NCBI GenBank assembly: GCA_963839175.1
Contig: CAWIUB010000013.1
Location: 62,001-126,000, forward strand
Source: CAWIUB01 sp963839175
GTDB lineage: Bacteria; Actinomycetota; Actinomycetes; Mycobacteriales; Jatrophihabitantaceae
DNA length: 64,000 nucleotides
Direction of reading: 5' to 3'
A program made the translations under genes and the position numbers. Position 1 is the first letter of the stretch. Each line of letters begins with the position of its first letter. Of the stretch, positions 26,086-34,879 are shown piece by piece. The notes below the pieces were generated by a model. The model saw only the letters and a program-made list of their open reading frames with translations, did no database searches and was not told the DNA's origin.

Positions 26086-27002
26086 CGCAGCCAGCGGTAA
26101 GCGAGGACGAGGCGGACCAGCCCGACCGAGGTGCCCTGGACACCGTCGTCGTCACCGGGCTCTCCGGCGCCGGCCGCAGCACCGCGGCGAAATGCCTCGA
26201 GGATCTCGGCTACTTCGTTGTCGACAACCTGCCCCCCGAGCTGGTAGCGACCATGGTCGACCTCGGCAGCCGTACCCACGGCGCTGTCACCCGCATCGCG
26301 GTGGTGATGGACGTACGCAGCCGGGCGTTCTCGTCGGATCTGCGCGCGGTGATCCTCGAGCTGGCCCGCCGGGGACTTCGCCCCCGGGTGCTGTTCCTCG
26401 AGGCGCGCGACGAGGTGCTGGTTCGGCGGTTCGAGGCCGTCCGGCGCGCTCACCCGCTGCAGGGCGACGGCCGGCTGGTCGACGGGATCGTGGCCGAGCG
26501 CCGGCTGCTGGAGGGCTTGCGGGGTGAGGCGGACCTCGTCCTGGACACTAGCGATCGGTCGGTCCACCAGTTGCGCCGCGACATCGAACGGGCCTTCGCT
26601 ACCGGGGGTGATCTGGACGGGCGGCCGGTGCTGCGGGCGACGCTCGTATCATTCGGCTTCAAGTATGGGCTGCCCGTCGACGCCGACCTGGTGGTTGACG
26701 TCCGATTCCTGCCAAACCCGTTCTGGATCCCGGAGCTGCGGGACCTGACAGGGGAGACGGCGCAGGTGCGGGACTACGTGCTGGCCGAGGAGGGGGCGCG
26801 GGAGTTCATCGACCGCTACACGGAGATCCTGCAGATCATCGGGGCCGGTTACACCCGGGAAGGGAAGCATTACCTGACGCTCGCCGTCGGCTGTACGGGT
26901 GGCAAGCACCGATCCGTGGTGATCGCCGCGGAGCTGGCCGATCGGCTTGCTCAGCTCGGCGTCAAGGCCACGGTGGTGAACCGGGACCTCGGCCGTGAGT
27001 GA
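26082..27002 (+). CDS. rapZ: RNase adapter RapZ/YvcJ family nucleotide-binding protein
   Basis: The 306-residue protein has an N-terminal P-loop, VVVTGLSGAGRSTAAK, a Walker B-like VVMDVRS near 85 and a C-terminal domain with GYTREGKHYLTLAVGCTGGKHRSV near 255-278, the most conserved block of the family. E. coli RapZ guides RNase E to small RNAs and binds glucosamine-6-phosphate; the actinobacterial role is unclear but the gene is always next to yvcK and whiA. It overlaps uvrC upstream and yvcK downstream, so all four are one operon. Confidence 0.95.
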   Translation: MTQPAVSEDEADQPDRGALDTVVVTGLSGAGRSTAAKCLEDLGYFVVDNLPPELVATMVDLGSRTHGAVTRIAVVMDVRSRAFSSDLRAVILELARRGLRPRVLFLEARDEVLVRRFEAVRRAHPLQGDGRLVDGIVAERRLLEGLRGEADLVLDTSDRSVHQLRRDIERAFATGGDLDGRPVLRATLVSFGFKYGLPVDADLVVDVRFLPNPFWIPELRDLTGETAQVRDYVLAEEGAREFIDRYTEILQIIGAGYTREGKHYLTLAVGCTGGKHRSVVIAAELADRLAQLGVKATVVNRDLGRE

Positions 27003-27981
27003 TGTGCGGGCCGTGGCGCTCGGCGGCGGGCACGGGCTGCACGCGTCGCTGTCGGCGCTGCGCAGGCTGACCAGCGAGCTGACCGCGATCGTCACGGTGG
27101 CCGACGACGGCGGATCGTCCGGTCGAATCCGCCGAGAGCTGCGGGTCCTGCCCCCTGGCGACCTGCGCATGGCGCTCACCGCGCTGGCCGGCGACGAGCC
27201 GCGTGATCGAGAGTGGGCCGACCTGCTCCACCACCGGATCGGCGGCACGGGGGTGCTGGCCGGCCATCCGGTCGGCAACCTGCTGCTGACCGGGCTGCTC
27301 GAACGGTTCAGCGACCCGGTCGTCGCGCTCGGCAAGGCCGGTGAGCTCGTCGGAGCCGTCGGCCGGGTGCTGCCGATGAGCCCAGTGCCGCTCGACCTGA
27401 TCGCCGAGGTCGACCGGTTCGACTCCGACGACCCGGTGCGCACCCGCCACATCCGCGGGCAGTCCTCAGTGGCCGCGACCCCGGGACGGGTGCGCAGCAT
27501 CAGGCTCCTGCCGCCGGGAGCGCCGGCCTGCGCCCGGGCGGTCGACGCGGTGCGCGAGGCGGACCTGGTTGTCCTCGGGCCGGGGTCCTGGTTCACGAGC
27601 GTGATTCCGCACCTGCTGCTGCGCGAGTTGGCGCGGGCCTTGACAAGCACTCGGGCAACCGTTGTCGTGACGGTCAACCTGGTCCCGCAGGCTGGAGAGA
27701 CTGAGGATTTCTCCCCGGAGGAGCTACTGCGCGTCCTGCGCGCCCATGCCCAGCCGTACGGCGAGCTGCACATCGACTCGATCGTCGCCGATTGGGAGTC
27801 CGTGCCCGATCACGAGGCACTCGACAGCTACGCGCGCGAGATAGGCGCGAGTCTCGTACTGTCACCCATCAGAGCGGACGATGCGGCCGACCGTCATGAC
27901 CCTGCGCGGTTGGCCGCGGCCATCGCACGGGCGATCACGCCCGGTGCGGTGCAGCTGGAGGGGCGCACGCGAGGGAGATGA
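26995..27981 (+). CDS. yvcK: YvcK/CofD-like gluconeogenesis factor
   Basis: The 328-residue protein belongs to the YvcK/MgfK group, related to CofD transferase but without known transferase activity. The N-terminal AVALGGGHGLHASLSALRR and the TVADDGGSSGRIRRELRVLP block are diagnostic, with GNLLLTGLL near 95 and VLGPGSWFTSVIPHLL near 195. It binds UDP-sugars and influences cell-wall synthesis and carbon source use in other bacteria. It overlaps rapZ by 8 bases and is 7 bases from whiA. Confidence 0.93.
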   Translation: MSDVRAVALGGGHGLHASLSALRRLTSELTAIVTVADDGGSSGRIRRELRVLPPGDLRMALTALAGDEPRDREWADLLHHRIGGTGVLAGHPVGNLLLTGLLERFSDPVVALGKAGELVGAVGRVLPMSPVPLDLIAEVDRFDSDDPVRTRHIRGQSSVAATPGRVRSIRLLPPGAPACARAVDAVREADLVVLGPGSWFTSVIPHLLLRELARALTSTRATVVVTVNLVPQAGETEDFSPEELLRVLRAHAQPYGELHIDSIVADWESVPDHEALDSYAREIGASLVLSPIRADDAADRHDPARLAAAIARAITPGAVQLEGRTRGR

Positions 27982-27988
27982 GCAGCCG

Positions 27989-28969
27989 ATGGCGATGACC
28001 GCAGCGGTGAAGGACGAACTGAGCCGAGTCACGGTCACCAAGGCAAGTGTCCGACGTGCCGAAGTCGCCACCCTGCTGCGCTTCGCCGGAGCGCTGCACC
28101 TGATCGGCGGGCACATCGTGATCGAAGCCGAACTCGACACCGGGTCGGTCGCGCGTCGGCTGCGCAAGGAGATCGCCGAGATCTTCGGCCATGGCTCGGA
28201 GGTTCAGATCGTCGCTGCTGGCGGGCTGCGGAAGGGTAGCCGTTATCTCGTGCGGGTGACCAAGGACGGCGAGGGTCTGGCCCGCCAGTCCGGGTTGGTC
28301 GATCTGCGCGGCCGCCCGGTGCGTGGCCTGCCGCATCATGTCGTGGCTGGCGGCATTGCCGACGCCGAGGCCGCCTGGCGGGGCGCGTTCCTGGCCCACG
28401 GATCACTAACCGAGCCCGGCCGAGCCTGCTCCTTGGAGATCACCTGCCCGTCCACCGAGGCGGCGCTGGCGCTGGTCGGGGTGGGCCGGCGGCTCGGCGT
28501 GGCGTCGAAGGCGCGCGAGGTGCGCGGCGCAGACCGGGTCGTGGTCCGTGATGGCGACGCCATCGGGGCGCTGCTGACGCGGATCGGGGCACACGAGAGT
28601 GTCCTGGCCTGGGAGGAACGACGCATGCGCCGCGAGGTGCGGGCGACGGCCAACCGGCTGGCCAATTTCGACGATGCCAACCTGCGCAGGTCGGCGCGCG
28701 CCGCGGTGGCGGCCGGTGCCCGGGTGGACCGGGCGATGGAGATCCTCGGCGACGATGCGCCGGATCACCTGCTGGAGGCTGGCCGACTTCGGGTGGAGCA
28801 CAAGCAGGCCTCGCTCGAGGAGCTCGGCGCATTGTCGGAACCGCCCATGACCAAGGATGCGGTGGCGGGGCGGATCCGCCGGCTGCTGGCGATGGCCGAC
28901 AAGCGCGCCGCCGAACTCAGCCTGCCCGACACCGAATCGGCCGTCACGCCGGAGATGCTGCCGCCGTAG
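27989..28969 (+). CDS. whiA: Sporulation/cell-division transcription regulator WhiA
   Basis: The 326-residue protein has an N-terminal degenerate LAGLIDADG homing-endonuclease-like fold, including LLRFAGALHLIGG and WRGAFLAHGSLTEPGR, and a C-terminal DNA-binding domain with NLRRSARAAVAAGARVDRAME and EPPMTKDAVAGRIRRLLAMA. In Streptomyces it co-activates division and sporulation genes with WhiB. ATG 27989 follows GGAGATGAGC with GAGGGAGA as ribosome site. It ends the uvrC-rapZ-yvcK-whiA operon. Confidence 0.95.
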   Translation: MAMTAAVKDELSRVTVTKASVRRAEVATLLRFAGALHLIGGHIVIEAELDTGSVARRLRKEIAEIFGHGSEVQIVAAGGLRKGSRYLVRVTKDGEGLARQSGLVDLRGRPVRGLPHHVVAGGIADAEAAWRGAFLAHGSLTEPGRACSLEITCPSTEAALALVGVGRRLGVASKAREVRGADRVVVRDGDAIGALLTRIGAHESVLAWEERRMRREVRATANRLANFDDANLRRSARAAVAAGARVDRAMEILGDDAPDHLLEAGRLRVEHKQASLEELGALSEPPMTKDAVAGRIRRLLAMADKRAAELSLPDTESAVTPEMLPP

Positions 28970-29046
28970 GGTGTGCTCCGGCTTGTCGTGCCGGTGACTG
29001 GACTCCAGCCGGCGGAGAGGGGGTCGGAGCCGACTCGCCGACCCGC

Positions 29047-29052
29047 TAGGGT
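29047..29052 (+). promoter_or_regulatory. Candidate -10 of the gap operon
   Basis: TAGGGT lies 63 bases before the gap start codon in the 146-base spacer after whiA. A leader with the ribosome site AAGGAGG (29102-29108) follows. No good -35 is placed at standard distance, so the call is weak. Confidence 0.3.
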
Positions 29053-29115
29053 TGACCTGCGGGTCGCCGTCGTCCCGCGCAGCTGATATGTCGACTCATT
29101 GCCAAGGAGGCAGCG

Positions 29116-30123
<1,008 letters not shown>

Positions 30124-30127
30124 CCCG

Positions 30128-31357
30128 ATGCGCACCCTCGACGACTTACTGCGGGTCGGGGTCCGCGGCCGGCGCATTCTCGTCCGCTCGGACCTCAACG
30201 TGCCGCTCTCAGCAGGCGACAAGCCCGCAGTCACCGACGACGGGCGGGTCAGGGCCTCCCTCCCGGTGTTAACGCGGCTGCTCGACCGCGGAGCGCGAGT
30301 GATCGTCGCCGCGCACCTGGGCCGGCCGAAAGGCGCACCCGACCCGCGTTATTCGCTCGGACCGGTAGCCGACCGGCTAGCGGCCTTGCTCGGCCGGCCG
30401 GTGGAATTCTCGCTGGACACCGTGGGCGAGAGCGCCAGGCTGCTCGCCGAGGAGCTGCAGGACGGCGAGCTGCTGCTGCTGGAGAACGTCCGGTTCAACC
30501 CGGGCGAGACGAGCAAGGACGACGCCGAGCGGGCGAAGTTCGCGGGCTGTCTGGCACTGCTGACCGGTGGCGAGGACGACGGGGGCGCGTACGTGGGTGA
30601 CGCGTTCGGCGCTGTGCACCGCAAGCACGCCTCGGTGTACGACGTCGCCAAGGTGCTGCCGCATTACTGCGGCGACCTGGTCGCCGAAGAGGTCCGCGTC
30701 CTGCGCGAGCTCACTGGCGACCCGAAACGGCCCTATGTCGTCGCCCTCGGCGGTAGCAAGGTCAGCGACAAGCTCGCGGTGATCGAATCGCTGCTGCCCC
30801 GGGTCGACCGGCTGCTCGTCGGCGGCGGGATGTGCTTCACCTTCCTCGCGGCGCAGGGGCTCGAGGTCGGTGACTCGCTGCTGGAGGCCGACCAGATCGA
30901 CGCCTGCAGGGGGTTCTTGGACGCCAAAGCCCCGGACGGCACCCACAAGATCGTGCTTCCCGCCGACATCGTGGTGGCCGCCGACGTCACCGCAGACGCG
31001 GAGACACAGACCGTCGCCGCCGAGGCAATCCCTGCCGGTACCAAGGGACTGGACATCGGACCGCAGACCGTCGACGCGTTCACGGCGGTGCTGGCCAGTG
31101 CGCAGACCGTCTTCTGGAACGGCCCGATGGGTGTCTTCGAGGTGGCGCCCTTCGCCGCAGGCACCAAGGGGGTGGCCGAAGCCGTGGCGGCCGCACCAGG
31201 GCTGACCGTCGTCGGTGGCGGCGACTCGGCGGCGGCGGTGCGGGCACTCGGCCTCGATGCCGCGGCGTTCGGCCACATCTCGACTGGTGGCGGCGCATCG
31301 CTGGAATTCCTCGAAGGCAAGACGTTGCCCGGTGTCGCTGTCCTCGAGGAGGCCTGA
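30128..31357 (+). CDS. pgk: Phosphoglycerate kinase
   Basis: The 409-residue enzyme makes ATP from 1,3-bisphosphoglycerate. The substrate-binding block ILVRSDLNVPL lies at 18-28, AAHLGRPKG near 60, and ENVRFNPGE near 119. The hinge and nucleotide-binding lobe include ALGGSKVSDKL near 203, WNGPMGVFE near 330 and VVGGGDSAAAVRALGL near 359. The length is normal. ATG 30128 gives the family N-terminus RTLDDL. tpiA begins on the base after its stop codon. Confidence 0.97.
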   Translation: MRTLDDLLRVGVRGRRILVRSDLNVPLSAGDKPAVTDDGRVRASLPVLTRLLDRGARVIVAAHLGRPKGAPDPRYSLGPVADRLAALLGRPVEFSLDTVGESARLLAEELQDGELLLLENVRFNPGETSKDDAERAKFAGCLALLTGGEDDGGAYVGDAFGAVHRKHASVYDVAKVLPHYCGDLVAEEVRVLRELTGDPKRPYVVALGGSKVSDKLAVIESLLPRVDRLLVGGGMCFTFLAAQGLEVGDSLLEADQIDACRGFLDAKAPDGTHKIVLPADIVVAADVTADAETQTVAAEAIPAGTKGLDIGPQTVDAFTAVLASAQTVFWNGPMGVFEVAPFAAGTKGVAEAVAAAPGLTVVGGGDSAAAVRALGLDAAAFGHISTGGGASLEFLEGKTLPGVAVLEEA

Positions 31358-32203
31358 GTGTCAGCCGATTCCCCCGCTGGGGTCGCCCGCTCCCCGCGCA
31401 AGCCCCTGATCGCCGGCAACTGGAAGATGAACCTCAGCCATCTCGAGGCGATCGCGCTGACCCAGAAGATCGCGTTCAGCCTGGACGAGCCACAGCTGTC
31501 GGCCGTCGACGTGGTCGTGCTGCCGCCGTTCATCGGCCTGCGCAGCGTGCAGACGCTGGTCGACGGTGACGGGCTGTTGATGGGTTACGGCGCGCAGGAC
31601 CTGTCGCCACATGACGCGGGTGCCTATACGGGCGACATCAGCGGCGCCATGCTCGCCAAGCTGGGCTGCACCTACGTCGTCGTGGGCCACTCCGAACGGC
31701 GTGAGTACCACGCCGAGGACGAGCCGGTCGTCAACGGCAAGGCGCTGGCAGCGCTCCGGCATGGACTCGTCCCCATTGTCTGCGTCGGTGAAACCCTGGA
31801 CATCCGCCGGTCCGGAGAGCATCTGCCGCACTGCATGCGTCAGCTGGACGGGGCGCTGGCCGGGATGTCCGCCGAGCAGGCAGCGTCGATCGTCATCGCC
31901 TACGAACCGGTCTGGGCGATCGGCACCGGCCAGGTGGCGACCCCGGAAGACGCGCAGGAGGTTTGCGCCGCGCTGCGTGTGCGGCTCGGGCAGCTGTATT
32001 CGCCCGACCTGGCGGCAGCCATCCGGATCCTCTACGGCGGATCGGTCAAGGCGTCGAACGCGGCCGAGATCCTCAGCCAACCCGACGTCGACGGAGCACT
32101 CGTCGGCGGAGCGAGCCTGGACGCCACCGAATTCGCGGCCATCTGCGCAGCCGCGAACCCCGCCACCGCGCAGGGCACCGCCAGGCATGGAGCCTCGGCC
32201 TGA
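31358..32203 (+). CDS. tpiA: Triosephosphate isomerase
   Basis: The 281-residue enzyme interconverts dihydroxyacetone phosphate and glyceraldehyde-3-phosphate. The motifs are intact: AGNWKMNLSH with Asn and Lys near residues 19-23, GHSERR with the electrophilic His near 109, YEPVWAIGTG with the catalytic Glu near 182, and the phosphate loop YGGSVKASNAAE near 226. The GTG start directly follows the pgk TGA. A 20-residue C-terminal tail is Ala/Thr-rich and somewhat longer than usual. Confidence 0.97.
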   Translation: MSADSPAGVARSPRKPLIAGNWKMNLSHLEAIALTQKIAFSLDEPQLSAVDVVVLPPFIGLRSVQTLVDGDGLLMGYGAQDLSPHDAGAYTGDISGAMLAKLGCTYVVVGHSERREYHAEDEPVVNGKALAALRHGLVPIVCVGETLDIRRSGEHLPHCMRQLDGALAGMSAEQAASIVIAYEPVWAIGTGQVATPEDAQEVCAALRVRLGQLYSPDLAAAIRILYGGSVKASNAAEILSQPDVDGALVGGASLDATEFAAICAAANPATAQGTARHGASA

Positions 32204-32275
32204 CCCCGTCGCACGAACAGGTATTCTTGACCAGCACCGCAGCGCGTTCCCGAACCTGAAGGCCGGTCCAGCTAC

Positions 32276-32509
32276 ATGATCTTGACGTTGTCCATCGTGC
32301 TCATCGTGGCGAGCATCGTGCTCGTCGTGCTGGTGCTGTTGCACAAGGGCAAGGGCGGCGGCCTGTCCTCGATGCTCGGAGGTTCCTTCTACTCCAGCCT
32401 ATCCGGCTCGTCGGTCGTCGAGCGTAACCTCGACCGGCTCACGATCATCTCCGGTGCGGTCTGGGCGATCTGCATCGTCGGCCTCGGCCTGCTCTACAAG
32501 AACAGCTAG
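32276..32509 (+). CDS. secG: Preprotein translocase subunit SecG
   Basis: The 77-residue protein has two transmembrane helices, residues about 2-23 and 54-73, with the conserved cytosolic loop HKGKGGGLSSMLGG between them. SecG joins SecY and SecE and assists SecA-driven export. It lies 72 bases after tpiA, as in many Actinobacteria. A TATTCT hexamer at 32222-32227 could serve as a separate promoter, but only weakly. Confidence 0.95.
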   Translation: MILTLSIVLIVASIVLVVLVLLHKGKGGGLSSMLGGSFYSSLSGSSVVERNLDRLTIISGAVWAICIVGLGLLYKNS

Positions 32510-32584
32510 CGCATCGAGCGGTTGCCAGCTGGGCGACACAGGTTCTCTCATCCGACACAGACCTGACCTGAGAGGGAGACAGAC

Positions 32585-32929
32585 GTGGCTGGAGGCAGTG
32601 CGATCCGCGGGAGTCGGGTCGGTGCCGGACCAATGGGCGAGAAGGAACGCGGCGAGTCCGCCCCGCGGCAGCGGGTGTCGTTCTTCTGCGCCAACGGCCA
32701 CGAGGTGCGCCCGGCGTTCGCGCTGGACGCCGTGCTGCCCGACACCTGGGACTGCCCGCGATGCGGCTTCCCGGCCGGTCGCGAGTCGACGACGCCGCCC
32801 AACGCGCCGCGCAACGAGCCGTACAAGACGCACCTCGCTTACGTCAAAGAGCGGCGCTCGGACGAAGACGGTCAGGCCATCCTCGAGGAAGCCCTGCAGC
32901 GGCTGCGCGCCCGCCGCGGCGAGGTGTGA
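32585..32929 (+). CDS. rbpA: RNA polymerase-binding protein RbpA
   Basis: The 114-residue protein stabilises open complexes of RNA polymerase with the principal sigma factor in Actinobacteria. The core has four zinc-related residues in FFCANGHEVRPAF and WDCPRCGFPAG, followed by the basic linker and the C-terminal sigma-interacting helix (THLAYVKERRSDEDGQAILEEAL). The N-terminal tail with GGSAIRGSRVGAGP is conserved. GTG 32585 has GAGAGGGAG upstream. CTCTCA at 32545-32550 can pair with TGAGAG at 32569-32574, which overlaps that ribosome site. Confidence 0.95.
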   Translation: MAGGSAIRGSRVGAGPMGEKERGESAPRQRVSFFCANGHEVRPAFALDAVLPDTWDCPRCGFPAGRESTTPPNAPRNEPYKTHLAYVKERRSDEDGQAILEEALQRLRARRGEV

Positions 32930-32941
32930 CGCGGTCGCTTA

Positions 32942-33727
32942 TCAGGCCTGTGGCCGATACAGGTCCGCGGGCAGCTGTGATGCGGCGTCTCGATCGACGA
33001 GCCACAGCGTGCGGTGCCGACCCTTGGGGCCCGCCGACGGAACCTGGACCCGCCCCGCCCCGCTCAGCGCGATTGCCACCGCCTGTGCCTTGCCGACGCC
33101 CGACGCGATGAACCAGACCTCGTTGGCGGCGTCGAGCGCACGGAAGGTCAGCGAGATGCGCGTCGGCGGCGTTTTCGGGGCGTTGCGGACCGCGATCACC
33201 GCGGCGTCCTGCTCGTAGACGCCGGGATGCTCGGGGAACAGCGACGCGCAATGTCCGTCCGGGCCAATGCCGAGCAGAATCACGTCGAAGTGCGGGATGT
33301 CGTCGTCACCCTGGTCGGGCGGCACCGCGGCCGCCAGTTCCGCGGCATATGCCTCGGCCGCCGCCTCCGCGTCGTCGCCGAACTGCGCACCGGCGGCGGG
33401 CATGCGGCGGACGTTGGCCGGATCGAGCCCGACTGCGTCGAACAGCGCAGCGAAAGCCGCGGCGTCGTTGCGGTCGGGAGAGTCCGCCTCGACGAACCGC
33501 TCATCGCCCCACCACAGACTGACGCGTTTCCAGTCGACCGAATCGCGGGCCGGCAGGTCACGCAGTGCGCTCAGGACCTGTTCGAGGATGCCACCGCCGG
33601 TGACCACGAGGAAGGCGAGCGGACGCACCGCCTGGGCGGACACCAACGTCGCGACTGCCCGCGCGGCGACATCGGCCGCCAGCTGGTCGGCCGAGGCCTG
33701 GACAACAATCTCCGGTGGGGCACCCAT
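32942..33727 (-). CDS. pgl: 6-phosphogluconolactonase
   Basis: The 261-residue enzyme hydrolyses 6-phosphogluconolactone in the oxidative pentose phosphate pathway. It has the NagB-like fold with VVTGGGILEQVL near 42 binding phosphate, WWGDERFV near 72, PDRNDAAAFAALFD near 84 and VILLGIGPDGHCASLFPEHP near 150. It is the last gene of the tkt-tal-zwf-opcA-pgl operon, 6 bases after opcA, and faces rbpA with a 12-base gap between stops. Confidence 0.95.
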   Translation of the reverse strand: MGAPPEIVVQASADQLAADVAARAVATLVSAQAVRPLAFLVVTGGGILEQVLSALRDLPARDSVDWKRVSLWWGDERFVEADSPDRNDAAAFAALFDAVGLDPANVRRMPAAGAQFGDDAEAAAEAYAAELAAAVPPDQGDDDIPHFDVILLGIGPDGHCASLFPEHPGVYEQDAAVIAVRNAPKTPPTRISLTFRALDAANEVWFIASGVGKAQAVAIALSGAGRVQVPSAGPKGRHRTLWLVDRDAASQLPADLYRPQA

Positions 33728-33733
33728 CCTGGC

Positions 33734-34723
33734 TCAGCTCGGCGCTGACGTGACGGGACCGTCGGAGAGCGCAGGATCTTTCCAGATGTGAACACGCTGG
33801 CCCGGACGTTCCTCGAGTCCGGTGACGCCGGTGACCGCGCTGAGCGCCTCGGCGAAGATCCGGTCGTCGTCGAGGCGGCGCAGCTCCTCAGCCAGCAGGT
33901 CGCCCAGCCCGCGCTCCGGGAACGGCGCGATCGAGTCGGGCTGGCCGTCACGGTGCAGGATCAGTCGGCCGGCGTCCTCGTCGGCGCGGATCCTGGCACC
34001 GTTGGCGAAGCCGAGTGCGACTTGGTGGATCGAGCCGCCCGCCGTTTTGTTCACCGGAACGTAGAAGCCCAGCCGAGAGGACAGCCAGCCGCCGAGCAGT
34101 AAGGCCGACGGGTCGGTGTCGTCGCCCTCGACCAGTGCCGAGGTCGCGACATCGTGGGCGCTGTCGACCGCGGACGCCAGAGCCGCGCGCCAGCCGGTGA
34201 GCCGCGTCCACGCCAGGTCTGTGTCGCCCGGTGCGAAGTCGACCGCCCGCTGGTGCAGCGCAGCGACCCGGTCGTCGGCCAGGCTCACGTCGGTGATCCG
34301 CCGATCTGCGAAGACGCCAAGCGGGTCGTAGGAGATACGGTCGGGCGGCGCGCCGTGCCACCAGGTGAAGACGGGAGCGTCCGGCGCGAGTAGTGGCAGC
34401 GTCACCGACTCCGCATGCAGCGCCAGCCGCCCGTGCATTCGCATCACCACAGCTTCGCCGGGACCCAGCCGGCCACCCATCAGCACCTCGGCGTCCAGTC
34501 GCGGCACCGGCGCGTCGATCTGGCGGCGGATTACCATCAGCATCCGCATCGGATGCTTGCTCGCCGCGATGGTGGCCGCCTGCTCGGCCTCGGCGACGTC
34601 TTGCTCGTCGACGACGACGACCAGCGTCAGCGCGTTGCCGCTGGTGACCGCCCCGCCGGTGCGTCTTTCGGCGGCCAGCGCTTTGACAACCGCGGTGCCG
34701 CTCGTGTCCCACAGGGTCGTCAT
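33734..34723 (-). CDS. opcA: Glucose-6-phosphate dehydrogenase assembly protein OpcA
   Basis: The 329-residue protein is the actinobacterial and cyanobacterial OpcA, an allosteric partner needed for active glucose-6-phosphate dehydrogenase. Recognisable blocks are MTTLWDTSGTAVVKALAAER at the start, VFTWWHGAPPDRISYDPLG near 138 and the end GQRVHIWKDPAL. It follows zwf in the operon, as in mycobacteria. The ATG overlaps the stop of a short ORF lying in the zwf-opcA spacer. Confidence 0.93.
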   Translation of the reverse strand: MTTLWDTSGTAVVKALAAERRTGGAVTSGNALTLVVVVDEQDVAEAEQAATIAASKHPMRMLMVIRRQIDAPVPRLDAEVLMGGRLGPGEAVVMRMHGRLALHAESVTLPLLAPDAPVFTWWHGAPPDRISYDPLGVFADRRITDVSLADDRVAALHQRAVDFAPGDTDLAWTRLTGWRAALASAVDSAHDVATSALVEGDDTDPSALLLGGWLSSRLGFYVPVNKTAGGSIHQVALGFANGARIRADEDAGRLILHRDGQPDSIAPFPERGLGDLLAEELRRLDDDRIFAEALSAVTGVTGLEERPGQRVHIWKDPALSDGPVTSAPS

Positions 34724-34875
34724 AACTGTCCCCTCACGGTGACGCCCGGCAAGGTGACCACCGGGCGATGAGCGCTCGCGCGAACAGCGCGCCGCATGCG
34801 CCGGAGGCGCGTTCGAGATCGCAGGATCCCCCCGAGCGGAGCGAGCGGGGGAGACGAGATCGAGGTTCGGCGCAT
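34720..34875 (-). CDS. Possible 51-residue spacer ORF coupled to opcA
   Basis: An ORF of 51 codons starts 4 bases after the zwf stop and ends in the ATGA that begins opcA. Its product is Arg- and Ser-rich with no known domain. Much of it runs through a dispersed GC-rich repeat, including CCCCCGCTCGCTCCGCTCGG. It may exist only to carry ribosomes across the spacer to opcA. Protein function is doubtful. Confidence 0.3.
   Translation of the reverse strand: MRRTSISSPPLAPLGGILRSRTRLRRMRRAVRASAHRPVVTLPGVTVRGQL
34766..34850 (-). repeat. Dispersed intergenic repeat, copy A
   Basis: The zwf-opcA spacer contains TTCGCGCGAGCGCTCATCG on the minus strand (34784-34766), a motif found again at 36490-36508 and, with one change, at 39843-39861, both on the plus strand. 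Nearby is a GAGCGGAGCGAGCG stretch (34834-34847) enclosed by runs of C and G that can form a 6-base-pair stem. It is therefore a REP-like element in inverted orientation relative to the other copies. Confidence 0.55.
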
Positions 34876-34879
34876 GATG

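Noticed and set aside
29052..29057. TTGACC as a -35 for gap
   Set aside because: It has no -10 hexamer at 16-19 bases downstream; the TAGGGT just before it fits better as a -10.
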